From contig WALP01000001.1 in the NCBI GenBank assembly GCA_015522785.1, positions 1 to 51,876 of the forward strand: a stretch of 51,876 nt of DNA, given 5' to 3'. The position numbers and the translations under genes were made by a program. Positions within the stretch are counted from its first letter, which is position 1; the number at the start of each line of letters is the position of its first letter. Source of the DNA: Candidatus Parvarchaeota archaeon (GTDB taxonomy: Archaea > Nanobdellota > Nanobdellia > CSSed11-243R1). A model generated the notes under the pieces. The model worked only from the letters and a program-made list of their open reading frames with translations, searched no databases and was not told where the DNA came from. Shown one piece after another: positions 23,922 through 32,131 of this stretch.

Positions 23922-25028
23922 TTAGTGGATTATCAGCGGCACAAAAAGCTCATCTTTGCTTAGTCCGCCGTGGTCGCCGTTGAATTTGTGTTTGACATAG
24001 AATGTAATATCTATGTTGTCTTTTGGTAGTATTATAATATTGCCCACATCTTTTAGAAATTGTTTACTCGTTTTTTTCCCGAAAAATCCATTATCAATTA
24101 AGTCTTTTGTTTTATATATCTCGGCGTATTTCTCAAGTCGTTTTTTTAATACAGTCAAAACATAATTGATTTTGTTTTCTTTCACATGAAGGAACACATC
24201 TCTTGATCCACCAACGGGGAATATTTTTCTTCTACAGCAAGATTTCAAATTCTGCCAAACATTTTCCCAAAACCACTTTTTGCTTTCGAGTTTTATTTCC
24301 TTTTTAATACTCACACATCCATGGTCTGCTGTTATGATTATCTTTATTCCTTTTATGCTAAACAATTCGTTGTAGATTAATCTAAAAATTTCTTTTATTA
24401 ATGCAATAGATTCTTCCGAAAAAGGACCGTTTAGATGCTCTGATTCATCGTAGTGTGGGAGGTATAAATAAAAGAAAGATTTTTTCTTTTCATTTTTTAT
24501 TACATTTTTTGTTTTTACAACCGCCTCTACGATATTTCTATAAAAAACTAAATCCCCTTTGTTAAAATTGTATAAACTCCCTTTAAGTTCGTGAGGGTAT
24601 ATTTGATAAACAGAAACTCTTTTTTTGTGCAAATCTTTTATGAAATCTTTGTGCTTGATTAATGATGGAGTTGCAATCTTTTCAAATTTCTTTTGCATCT
24701 TTTCATCGACAGCTTCAAAAGGCAGCGGATTAAATTCCATTTTTATTTTACTGGAGTATACCTTCCATTCATACAATCCATGCTTTCCGGGCGGTTCGCC
24801 GCTGAATATGGATGTTATTGCCGCCGTCGTTGTCGTTGGGAACACGCTGCTTATTTTTCTTAACTTTGATTCTCTCAATACTTTTCGCACGTACTTATCT
24901 TTCTTTATTTTTTCAAGAATTTTATACCCGAAAGCATCGATTAATATAAACAATGTCTTTTTCCTTTTTGAATTAAGAACTAAATCTTTTATCTGTAGTA
25001 TGCTGTCGTCGTAGTTTGGCTTTAACAT
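23922..25028 (-). CDS. Type I phosphodiesterase/nucleotide pyrophosphatase family protein
   Basis: Alkaline phosphatase superfamily hydrolase of 368 residues. Metal ligands lie in LFILIDAFGYK (Asp), ADHGCVS and GDHGGLS. The nucleophile is expected in SSVFPTTTTAAITSIFSG, followed by GKHGLYEW, a typical arrangement for this family. HYDESEHLNG contributes another Asp/His. No signal peptide or membrane helix is apparent, so it probably acts in the cytosol. Substrate not predictable: nucleotide sugars, phosphonates and phosphodiesters are all possible. It converges on the tRNA. Confidence 0.85.
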   Translation of the reverse strand: MLKPNYDDSILQIKDLVLNSKRKKTLFILIDAFGYKILEKIKKDKYVRKVLRESKLRKISSVFPTTTTAAITSIFSGEPPGKHGLYEWKVYSSKIKMEFNPLPFEAVDEKMQKKFEKIATPSLIKHKDFIKDLHKKRVSVYQIYPHELKGSLYNFNKGDLVFYRNIVEAVVKTKNVIKNEKKKSFFYLYLPHYDESEHLNGPFSEESIALIKEIFRLIYNELFSIKGIKIIITADHGCVSIKKEIKLESKKWFWENVWQNLKSCCRRKIFPVGGSRDVFLHVKENKINYVLTVLKKRLEKYAEIYKTKDLIDNGFFGKKTSKQFLKDVGNIIILPKDNIDITFYVKHKFNGDHGGLSKDELFVPLIIH

Positions 25029-25059
25029 ATAAAAGAAAGAGGGAGGGATGCTTATAAAA

Positions 25060-25143
25060 TTATTCAGAATTCTCCGGGAACTCCCCGAGTTTGAATTGTC
25101 TTTGGAATTTGATTTCGTTTTCTTCTGTGTTTTCTGCCGCCAT
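25060..25143 (-). CDS. Possible 27-aa microprotein
   Basis: A short frame, MAAENTEENEIKFQRQFKLG and onward to ENSE, between ATG 25143 and TAA 25060-25062. The evidence is its signals: a near-perfect GGAGGT six bases before the ATG, and TATATATAAA-like sequence 35-45 bp upstream on the same strand. It is acidic at both ends and lies upstream of the phosphodiesterase gene on the same strand. Alternatively it is a leader peptide for that gene. Unrecognised. Confidence 0.45.
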   Translation of the reverse strand: MAAENTEENEIKFQRQFKLGEFPENSE

Positions 25144-25176
25144 GTTCTTACCTCCGCTATCTAAACGCATAACTTC

Positions 25177-25187
25177 TTTATATATAC
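25177..25187 (-). promoter_or_regulatory. TATA box upstream of the microprotein/phosphodiesterase unit
   Basis: GTATATATAAA on the minus strand. A start site about 26 bp downstream would leave a short leader containing the GGAGGT site. Apart from this, 25144-25307 shows no gene. Confidence 0.45.
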
Positions 25188-25307
25188 TCATTTACTTTGG
25201 TATAAATTTGGTAATAGTTGTTTTGAAGAATACAAAAATTAAAAAGCAAACTAACTTTCAAGTGAAGAAAACACATTTCGTTTTGGAGTTCCACGCTATA
25301 TCTTGTG

Positions 25308-26948
25308 TCACTCTTTCATCTTTTCGTACTTCTTTTTTATCTCGTCTATATCTATTCTTTCAATAAGAACCTCGGGCGCATTAATGATATGTCCTGGTTT
25401 AATTTCCGATTCAATCGAACTCCATTTAATTTCTTCGTCCAATTTCAGAATTTTCCACAGCTTCTCCGACAGCGACGGAACGAAAGGATACATGAAAACC
25501 GCGAGCGCCTTGGTTAGTTGTACTCCGACGTAAATTACGCTGTCGCGTCTGTTTTCGTTTTTCCACGGCTCGTTCTGCTGGAAGTATGTGTTTGCGTCCC
25601 TACATATATTGACTACTGCGTCCATCGCGTCCTTTATCTTGCCTTTTTCCAAAAATCCGGAAATCACATCTGAAGTCACATCTATTTTGTCAAGCAGTTC
25701 CTTGTCTTCTGTTGTCAGCTCTGCCTTCGGCACTTTAAGCGCGTAATACCTTTCCAAGAATTTTAAAACCCTATTGACAAAGTTGCCAAAGTCGCCGATT
25801 AAAATCTGGTTAATTGTTTTCTCGAGTTCCTTCCATGAAAAGTTAGTGTCCTTTGATTCCGGCCTGTCATAAAGCAGGTAAAATCTCCAATAGGGTGCGG
25901 GCAAAAGCTTGAGCGCGTCGTCAATAAATATCCCAATCTTTTTTGATTTGGAGAATTTTTTCCCACCTTCCCAGTTTAAATATTCTGTTGCGTAAATGCT
26001 GTCAGGTAGATGGTATCCTTCTTGGGATGCCATTAACTGCGCCGGGAAAAATATTGTGTGGAAGGGGATATTATCCTTGGCGAGAGTGTAAATTTGCTTC
26101 ACATCACTCCCGAACCAGAATTCTTTCCATTTTTCATCTTCTTTGAAATATTCAATTGTCGCCGACACATAGCCCAATGCCGCCTCAGCCCAAACATAAA
26201 TTACTTTTCCCTCCGCGCCTTTGAACGGAGCAGGAATCCCCCATTTCAAATCTCTTGTTACAGCTCTTGGTTTTAATCCCTGCTTCAATAAATTGAGTGT
26301 GAAATGTCTCACATTATCCTGCCACTCTGAATGAGAATTAACATATTTCTCTATCTCTGGCTGGAGCCTCGCTAAGTCAAGGAACCAGTGCTTCGTTTCT
26401 TTGAAAATAATATTTGTTCCACCACAAATTTTACAGTGTGGGTTTATTAAATCCTGCGGTTCAAGAAGCGCACCACATTTCTCACATTGATTCCCTTTTG
26501 CATATTCATAACCGCACTTTGGACAAGTACCTTCTATGAATGCATCCGCGAGAAAAACCTTACAATTGTTACAGTAGGGGCGTTTTTCAACTTTGGTGGT
26601 TATATATCCATTTTTATCCATTTTTTTGTATATATCAGTGATAAACTTTTTATGAATTGGACTCTCTGTTGAGGTGTAATTGTCAAATTTTATGTTGAAT
26701 TGTTCTATCAACTCTTTCAGTCTGTTGTGGTTTTCTTCGAGAAGTGACTTCACATCAATCCCTCTTTTCGCAGCCTCGAATTCCGCGCGGGTGCCGTGCA
26801 TGTCTGTTCCCGAAACATAAAGAGTGTCATATTCCTTGAGCTTGTAATACCTGGAAAAAACATCTCCCGACAAAAGAGATGAAACCAAATTCCCCAAATG
26901 TGGCATGTTATACCCATAAGGCCATGCGCTGCAAATCAACACTTTCAT
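25308..26948 (-). CDS. metG: Methionyl-tRNA synthetase
   Basis: Class Ia synthetase of 546 residues. PYGYNMPHLGNLVSSLLSGD holds the HIGH equivalent (HLGN, 17-20). Zinc-knuckle cysteines follow (CNNCK, CPKCG, CEKCG, CKICG), and KFSKSKKIG is the KMSKS loop. The C-terminal dimerisation domain of many MetRS is absent; it is often a separate protein. A TATA-like ATTTAATC 26 bp upstream supports a leaderless start at 26948 and lies across the end of the relE-like gene. Confidence 0.96.
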   Translation of the reverse strand: MKVLICSAWPYGYNMPHLGNLVSSLLSGDVFSRYYKLKEYDTLYVSGTDMHGTRAEFEAAKRGIDVKSLLEENHNRLKELIEQFNIKFDNYTSTESPIHKKFITDIYKKMDKNGYITTKVEKRPYCNNCKVFLADAFIEGTCPKCGYEYAKGNQCEKCGALLEPQDLINPHCKICGGTNIIFKETKHWFLDLARLQPEIEKYVNSHSEWQDNVRHFTLNLLKQGLKPRAVTRDLKWGIPAPFKGAEGKVIYVWAEAALGYVSATIEYFKEDEKWKEFWFGSDVKQIYTLAKDNIPFHTIFFPAQLMASQEGYHLPDSIYATEYLNWEGGKKFSKSKKIGIFIDDALKLLPAPYWRFYLLYDRPESKDTNFSWKELEKTINQILIGDFGNFVNRVLKFLERYYALKVPKAELTTEDKELLDKIDVTSDVISGFLEKGKIKDAMDAVVNICRDANTYFQQNEPWKNENRRDSVIYVGVQLTKALAVFMYPFVPSLSEKLWKILKLDEEIKWSSIESEIKPGHIINAPEVLIERIDIDEIKKKYEKMKE

Positions 26949-26955
26949 ATTTTTT

Positions 26956-26990
26956 GAAAGAATATATCAGATTAAATATGTTTTTCTTTG
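26956..26990 (+). repeat. Direct repeat bracketing the toxin-antitoxin module, left copy
   Basis: Shares GAA, AGAATATA, AGATTAAATAT and TTTTTCTTT in order with 27542-27576, with only small gaps and a few mismatches. This copy covers the end of the toxin gene and the metG promoter. Confidence 0.6.
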
Positions 26991-27244
26991 TAGATATTCC
27001 GTCGATGTCCTACTTTTTCTACGAAGATTATCTTTTTTTCATGTAATAAAAGTGCTAATATTCTATAGTCCCCAACTTTAAGCTTGTAATCATCGCACCC
27101 TTTTAGCCGTTTGAAAAAGTGTTTTGGGTCTTTGGCAGATTTTTCCAACTTGTCTATAACCCGCTTAGAGATTGTTAAATCAAGATTAGATAAGTCCCTA
27201 AATGCTTCCTCCGAAAGTTCAATTTTCCAAGAAATTTTACTCAC
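26972..27244 (-). CDS. RelE/ParE-type toxin
   Basis: A 90-residue protein of the RelE superfamily. It starts ISWKIELSEEAFRDLSNLD. Mid-chain is FKRLKGCDDYKLKVGDYRILALL and the end is IIFVEKVGHRRNIYK, the typical strand pattern and late basic residues of mRNA-cleaving RelE toxins. The GTG start at 27244 overlaps the antitoxin stop (GTGA), so the two are coupled. Catalytic residues cannot be proven by sight. Confidence 0.88.
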   Translation of the reverse strand: MSKISWKIELSEEAFRDLSNLDLTISKRVIDKLEKSAKDPKHFFKRLKGCDDYKLKVGDYRILALLLHEKKIIFVEKVGHRRNIYKEKHI

Positions 27245-27483
27245 ACCCCTAGTTTAGCTTTAGCCTTGGTTAAGCTTATCTTTTTACCTTTCTTTAGATT
27301 AAGTCTTGCGTTTAGGATACCTATTCTGAATTCTTCAGTATACTCTCCTTCTTCGTCGCCTTTCGGGATTAATTCTAATAATTTCCTTATAATATCATCA
27401 TAAGATTCTTTACTACTCTCTTTTAATTTAGCAAGACTTTTTCTTGTTTCAGGATATATTTGAATACTTGTGTATTCTGCCAT
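27241..27483 (-). CDS. Antitoxin of the RelE pair
   Basis: An 80-residue protein starting MAEYTSIQIYPETRKSLAKLK. The N-terminal strand and helix look like a ribbon-helix-helix DNA-binding unit (TSIQIYPETRKSLAKLKESSKESYDDIIRKLLELI). The basic C-terminal tail (LNLKKGKKISLTKAKAKLG) should wrap the toxin. ATG 27483 follows a GGTGAT ribosome-binding site. Likely autorepressor through the inverted AT-rich sites just upstream. Confidence 0.82.
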   Translation of the reverse strand: MAEYTSIQIYPETRKSLAKLKESSKESYDDIIRKLLELIPKGDEEGEYTEEFRIGILNARLNLKKGKKISLTKAKAKLGV

Positions 27484-27492
27484 TATCATCAC

Positions 27493-27513
27493 CTATATAT
27501 AGTCTATAGATAG
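27493..27513. promoter_or_regulatory. Palindromic operator candidate upstream of the antitoxin
   Basis: CTATATATAG (27493-27502), itself a perfect palindrome, is followed after one base by CTATAGATAG (27504-27513). The pair lies between the antitoxin ribosome-binding site and the TATA-like TTTTATAG near 27520. This fits ribbon-helix-helix autoregulation. Confidence 0.4.
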
Positions 27514-27541
27514 TTCTATAAAAGCTTTTTGTTTTTGTAAG

Positions 27542-27576
27542 GAAAAGAATATAAGATTAAATATATTTTTCTTTTT
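27542..27576 (+). repeat. Direct repeat bracketing the toxin-antitoxin module, right copy
   Basis: Partner of 26956-26990, 586 bp away in the same orientation. This copy carries the AT-rich promoter sequence of proS and ends just before its ATG. Confidence 0.6.
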
Positions 27577-27577
27577 G

Positions 27578-29074
27578 ATGGCAAAGGACAAGTTACAGGG
27601 AATTACTGTCGGCAAGAAAAATTTCAGCGAGTGGTACGAACAGGTAGTTTTGAAATGCGGGCTCGCGGACAAGCGCCTGGAGAATTCCAGAGGATTTTAT
27701 GGATACCCCCCATGGGGCTCAAAAATTTTGAGGGAGGTAGAACGCCTTTTTGAAAGCGAGCTTATCGAAAAGGAACATTCTCCAATCAGGACTCCGACCG
27801 CAATTCCGGTCACACTTCTTGAAAAGGAGAAGGAGCACGCGACAGGTTTCGCACCGGAAGTTTTTATGATAACTAAGGGGCATGGCGGCAAGGATTTGGA
27901 AATACCAAAAGTTCTCCGCCCGACAGGCGAAGCTGTTATGTATCCCTACTTCAGCTATTGGATTCAAACCTACAAAGACTTACCTTTCAAGGTTTTTGAA
28001 ACGCGCCCGTCATTCCGCGCCGAAAGGACAAATGCGATTTTCCCGTTGTTGAGGACGGCAGAGTTCTTTTGGATAGAGTCTCACACCGCTCAGGTTTCAA
28101 ACGATGACGCAGACAAGCAGGTGAAGGAAGACATGACAATTTTCAAGAAAGTTGTCGAGGACAATTTGGCAATACCTTTCATGCTTTTCAAGCGCCCGGA
28201 GTGGGACAAGTTCGCGGGGGCGGAATATACATGTGCTTATGATTCTCCACTTCCTGACGGCAGGATATCGCAGATAGGCACGACTCACAATCTCGGGCTA
28301 AATTTCTCGAAGCCGTTTGACGTTACATATGTTGACAAGAACAACAAAAAGCAGTTCTGCCACCAGACTTCTTTCGGAATGGGTGTAAGCAAAATACTCG
28401 GGATGCTTGCGGCGATTCACGGCGACGACAACGGATTAGTATTGCCGCCAAAAGTAGCTCCGATACAAATAGTGATTGTCCCAATTTATTACAAGGACGA
28501 CGAAAAGGAAGCGGCGCTCAGGCTCGCCAACAGCGTTAAGTCAAAGCTGAAAAAATTTAGGATAAAAATTGATTCGCGCGACAACTATTCGCCGGGATGG
28601 AAATTCAACGAGTGGGAAATGAAGGGTGTTCCAATCAGGATTGAGATAGGTCCTAAAGATGTCGAGAAAAACCAAGTTGTTTTGGTAAGGCGCTTTGACA
28701 GGAACAAAGAATTCATTCCAATTAGTGATTTGAGCTCAAAAACCATTGAAAAGAAGTTTGAGGAAATTACCGAGCTTATGTTCGCGAAGGCTGAGGAAAA
28801 CTTCAAGCGCGCGAAGGCAGACAGTTTTGAAGGTATTTTGAAAGAGATAAATGCAGGAATCCATCTTGTTGAAATCCCATTTTGCAACTCACAGAAATGC
28901 GTTGAAAAGCTTAAGGAAGAAACAATCAAGGTTAGGGGAGTTCAGCTTTTTGCCAACGGCGAAAAGTCCGTCGAGGAGAGCGTTGAAACTTCAAGGAAGG
29001 CAGCAAAAGGCAAGAAATGCGCAGTTTGCGGAAAGCCAGCAAAGGAAATTGTCTGGGTAGCTCGTCAATATTAA
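27578..29074 (+). CDS. proS: Prolyl-tRNA synthetase (archaeal/eukaryotic type)
   Basis: Class II synthetase of 498 residues. Motif 1 region: GEAVMYPYFSYWIQTYKDLPFKVF. Motif 2: RPSFRAERTNAIFPLLRTAEFFW. Motif 3: GMGVSKILGMLAAIHGDDNGLVLPP. The anticodon domain is followed by the zinc-binding extension (CNSQKC...CAVCG) and a terminal WVARQY, as in archaeal/eukaryotic-type ProRS. The ATG at 27578 is chosen over TTG 27575. A structured X-X'-X'' element begins 3 nt after its stop. Confidence 0.96.
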   Translation: MAKDKLQGITVGKKNFSEWYEQVVLKCGLADKRLENSRGFYGYPPWGSKILREVERLFESELIEKEHSPIRTPTAIPVTLLEKEKEHATGFAPEVFMITKGHGGKDLEIPKVLRPTGEAVMYPYFSYWIQTYKDLPFKVFETRPSFRAERTNAIFPLLRTAEFFWIESHTAQVSNDDADKQVKEDMTIFKKVVEDNLAIPFMLFKRPEWDKFAGAEYTCAYDSPLPDGRISQIGTTHNLGLNFSKPFDVTYVDKNNKKQFCHQTSFGMGVSKILGMLAAIHGDDNGLVLPPKVAPIQIVIVPIYYKDDEKEAALRLANSVKSKLKKFRIKIDSRDNYSPGWKFNEWEMKGVPIRIEIGPKDVEKNQVVLVRRFDRNKEFIPISDLSSKTIEKKFEEITELMFAKAEENFKRAKADSFEGILKEINAGIHLVEIPFCNSQKCVEKLKEETIKVRGVQLFANGEKSVEESVETSRKAAKGKKCAVCGKPAKEIVWVARQY

Positions 29075-29077
29075 CAT

Positions 29078-29119
29078 CTTTCTCTTAAAGGGAGAAAGCT
29101 GTACCAAAGAGAATTTTTT
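29078..29119 (+). repeat. X-X'-TGTAC-X'' element, copy C (3' of proS)
   Basis: X CTTTCTCTT (29078-29086), loop AAA, X' GGGAGAAAG (29090-29098; 9 bp including two G-T pairs), core CTGTACC, X'' AAAGAGAA (29106-29113), then TTTTTT (29114-29119). X and X'' also pair over 7-8 bp. The core has T for C compared with the other copies. Confidence 0.65.
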
Positions 29120-29188
29120 ACCAATACCTTTTTAAAAGAATGAATCCTCCAAATGTTCTATAGGGGTAACTTATCGGAGGGAGATTTT

Positions 29189-32062
29189 ATGAAATTAGAC
29201 GATTTTATACCAAATTCTTCAAAAGCATCGTCACAACTTAAGGTGTTTTTGGCAATTATGATTGTAGGTTTAGCGTCATTAATATTTGTTAGTGCCGCAT
29301 CTGCGTTGCCAGCACAATATGTTAATATAACAAATCCAGTTAACAATTCAGTTATAACTTCTATAAATGAAACTGTTTTCACTGCAGCAACTAATACTAC
29401 TGCGAATAATGTAACATTTTATTGGATAAATGCTAGTAACTCTAGCGCACTTGTCGAAATTTGTACTGCATATAACTCGGCCGGAAATTTATTTTCATGT
29501 AACAATACATTATTTAATGTCCCTGATTCAGAAGGAAACACTTTCATAGCAGTTGTTGACAATGATACATCAATAAATGATACCGCTGTTAATGTGTCAA
29601 TAGATGCGATGCCTCCAATAGTTAACCCTCCAATTCCGACCCCTGATAATTTGGTATGTCCATATGCAACAAATGGCAACCAGAATTTGAATGTAACAGT
29701 TATAGTTAACCCAACAGGTAACAACATCTCAGAAGTATATGTCGATTTTAATGGATCTAGCATTCCAAATGTAACCCTTAGATATAATATGTCCCCTATT
29801 GATCCAACAAACACAACATGGAGTGTTATAATTCCATTTAACACTACAAATTATAATTCCACAGGTGGTATCTTTCAAACATACCCTCTTTTTGTAGTTG
29901 TTAAAGACAATAATGGGTGGGAAGGTATTAATTTTTCTGATGTTGTGATATACAAAGGATTGGGGTTAACATATGATGATGAAAATATAAAACTCTCCAC
30001 TAATTTATGCAATATAACTAATTTTACTGATGCGAACTTGTCAGTTACTGCTGAGTTAAACGGAACTGGAGGCACATTCGTTAGTGAGAATGGAACACAG
30101 TTTGAATTTCATTTATGGGATGGATTTAAAGAAGTTATGTTTATCCAATTTTATGGGTTAAATTTATTTGATGACGCGACTATGGGAGCATTATTTAACC
30201 TATTTAATGCAATAAACTTTAGGGTTCCTGTACCGCACGCATTTGGCAACGCATCTTTGTTTGTTAATACTTCTATGTTTGCTAGTTTGAATGGTAGCGC
30301 GGAAATTGAGTTTTACAATACCCCATTTAGTGATAGTAATTTCTTAAATATGAGTGGCATCAACACGAGTGATATACCAAATATAAATACAACTTTAGGG
30401 ACCCCGTACAATATCACAATAAACAATGTTTCATGTACTGTCCCAAATATGACTATAAAGTTTAATGTGTCTCATTTTTCTGGATATACTATAGCAGATA
30501 CAGTTGACCCAATTGTTACTATATCCCCTGTTATTTCTCCAACTAAAACACCATTCAATGTATCCGCAAAGATAAATGGTACTGGGACAGCCATAAGTAA
30601 AATATTAGTTAAATTAAATGATACAATATTGTACTCATTAAATGATACTGCATTGTATACTTATTGTACTGATTTGACTTCAGATGGCACTGTGATAAAC
30701 TGTACTTTTCCAATTAATGAAGATTACAATGGTAACTATACATTAAATATAACTGCAAGGGATTTTGGAGGAACAACTGGAAATGTTGGCAGCGCAACTC
30801 AATACCCATTGTTAATTGATACTACACCTCCACTAATCCAAAATTTAGGCATTGGTATAGCAAATGATTCCGCAACATTTGATTTCAACACAAATGAAAA
30901 TGCAAAATGCTTTATAGATTATGGGTTGACAGATAGTTTTGGGACCCCTACTGCATTAGATGGATGGAATACCACTCATCATTTTGTTATAAACAATTTA
31001 AATAATGGCACACAATATCATTATAATATAAATTGTACTGATGTTCTTGGTAATAGTGGCAACATAATCCAGAGCACTTTCAGGACTACCGTGGAATACA
31101 ATGGTTCCTTAAATGCATCAACCACAACAACAATTGTGGCAAATTCCACTGAAAATGGCACAACAAACAAATTTGTTGAACTTGAATTAACTCCAAACAG
31201 CAATTTGAGTATAGATTTACAATTGTTTAAACTGGATAGTAAACCCTATCCCTCTGCAAAAGTTGGAGATGTTGAGGTAGGATTGTATTTCTTCGTTGGT
31301 TCAAATGTTGCTAATTTCGGGTATGCCATTATAAAAGTATATTACAACCCTGCTGATTTGCCGTCGAACATAGATGTAAGCACGATGAGATTGTATTATT
31401 ACAACAATACTATACAAAAATGGGTAAAAATACCCGGTGGGGTGAACACCACAGCCCATTATGTGTGGGGCAACACAACTCATTTCTCTACATGGGCTGT
31501 CGGCGGAGAACAGACGACATCTAATAACGATAATACAAATACAGGTTCAAGCGGCAGCACAGGTGGACTTCCTCCACAACCAACAAATAATGTGTGGACT
31601 GGTGGAACATTCGAAGCGCCAATGGTTGTTGGGGATAATGTCATACTTACTTGGATGAGTGAGAACCATACTATAACATTGATGGAATTGACACAAGATA
31701 GTGCAAAAGTCCAAGTGGCATCAACACCAACAAACATAACTCTTGCAGTTGGTGAAACAAAGAATGTTGACATTAACGGCGACGGTATAAATGACATTTC
31801 GATTTATTTGAGCAAAATCGAGCTTGGAAAGGCATACTTCACGCTTGACAAGTTAACACAGGGTACGACAACTGAGCCTACAGCTCCAACGGAAAACGGG
31901 ACAACAACTCCAACAACTCCAATAAATGAGAATGGTGGTTCTTCATTACCTCCAACAAGCAGCGAGATGAGTCCATTAATAGTTGGTATCATTGTCCTTG
32001 CAATTATTGGAGGGGCAATTTTGTTCCTAAAACCGGAGTTACTTGGAATTAAAAAGAAGTAG
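29189..32062 (+). CDS. Large cell-surface (S-layer-like) glycoprotein
   Basis: A 957-residue exported protein. The start at ATG 29189 follows GGAGGGAG. Signal/membrane helix at about residues 18-37 (LKVFLAIMIVGLASLIFVSAASA). The ectodomain has beta-sandwich repeats and very many N-glycosylation sequons (NxT/S). Near the end come an S-layer-type domain (VVGDNVILTWMSENHTITL...DINGDGINDISIYL), a Thr/Pro linker and an anchoring helix (LIVGIIVLAIIGGAILFL) followed by GIKKK. It probably forms or decorates the cell envelope. T-rich sequence after the stop (32063-32088) is a likely terminator. Confidence 0.85.
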   Translation: MKLDDFIPNSSKASSQLKVFLAIMIVGLASLIFVSAASALPAQYVNITNPVNNSVITSINETVFTAATNTTANNVTFYWINASNSSALVEICTAYNSAGNLFSCNNTLFNVPDSEGNTFIAVVDNDTSINDTAVNVSIDAMPPIVNPPIPTPDNLVCPYATNGNQNLNVTVIVNPTGNNISEVYVDFNGSSIPNVTLRYNMSPIDPTNTTWSVIIPFNTTNYNSTGGIFQTYPLFVVVKDNNGWEGINFSDVVIYKGLGLTYDDENIKLSTNLCNITNFTDANLSVTAELNGTGGTFVSENGTQFEFHLWDGFKEVMFIQFYGLNLFDDATMGALFNLFNAINFRVPVPHAFGNASLFVNTSMFASLNGSAEIEFYNTPFSDSNFLNMSGINTSDIPNINTTLGTPYNITINNVSCTVPNMTIKFNVSHFSGYTIADTVDPIVTISPVISPTKTPFNVSAKINGTGTAISKILVKLNDTILYSLNDTALYTYCTDLTSDGTVINCTFPINEDYNGNYTLNITARDFGGTTGNVGSATQYPLLIDTTPPLIQNLGIGIANDSATFDFNTNENAKCFIDYGLTDSFGTPTALDGWNTTHHFVINNLNNGTQYHYNINCTDVLGNSGNIIQSTFRTTVEYNGSLNASTTTTIVANSTENGTTNKFVELELTPNSNLSIDLQLFKLDSKPYPSAKVGDVEVGLYFFVGSNVANFGYAIIKVYYNPADLPSNIDVSTMRLYYYNNTIQKWVKIPGGVNTTAHYVWGNTTHFSTWAVGGEQTTSNNDNTNTGSSGSTGGLPPQPTNNVWTGGTFEAPMVVGDNVILTWMSENHTITLMELTQDSAKVQVASTPTNITLAVGETKNVDINGDGINDISIYLSKIELGKAYFTLDKLTQGTTTEPTAPTENGTTTPTTPINENGGSSLPPTSSEMSPLIVGIIVLAIIGGAILFLKPELLGIKKK

Positions 32063-32099
32063 TTTCTTTTTTCTCCTTTTTTGATTTTTTAACCGCAAT

Positions 32100-32110
32100 T
32101 TATATATATT
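32100..32110 (+). promoter_or_regulatory. TATA box for the surface subtilase gene
   Basis: TTATATATATT is centred 27 bp before ATG 32132, so the long mRNA is probably leaderless. Confidence 0.6.
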
Positions 32111-32131
32111 GCCTATATTATAAGTGTTTAT

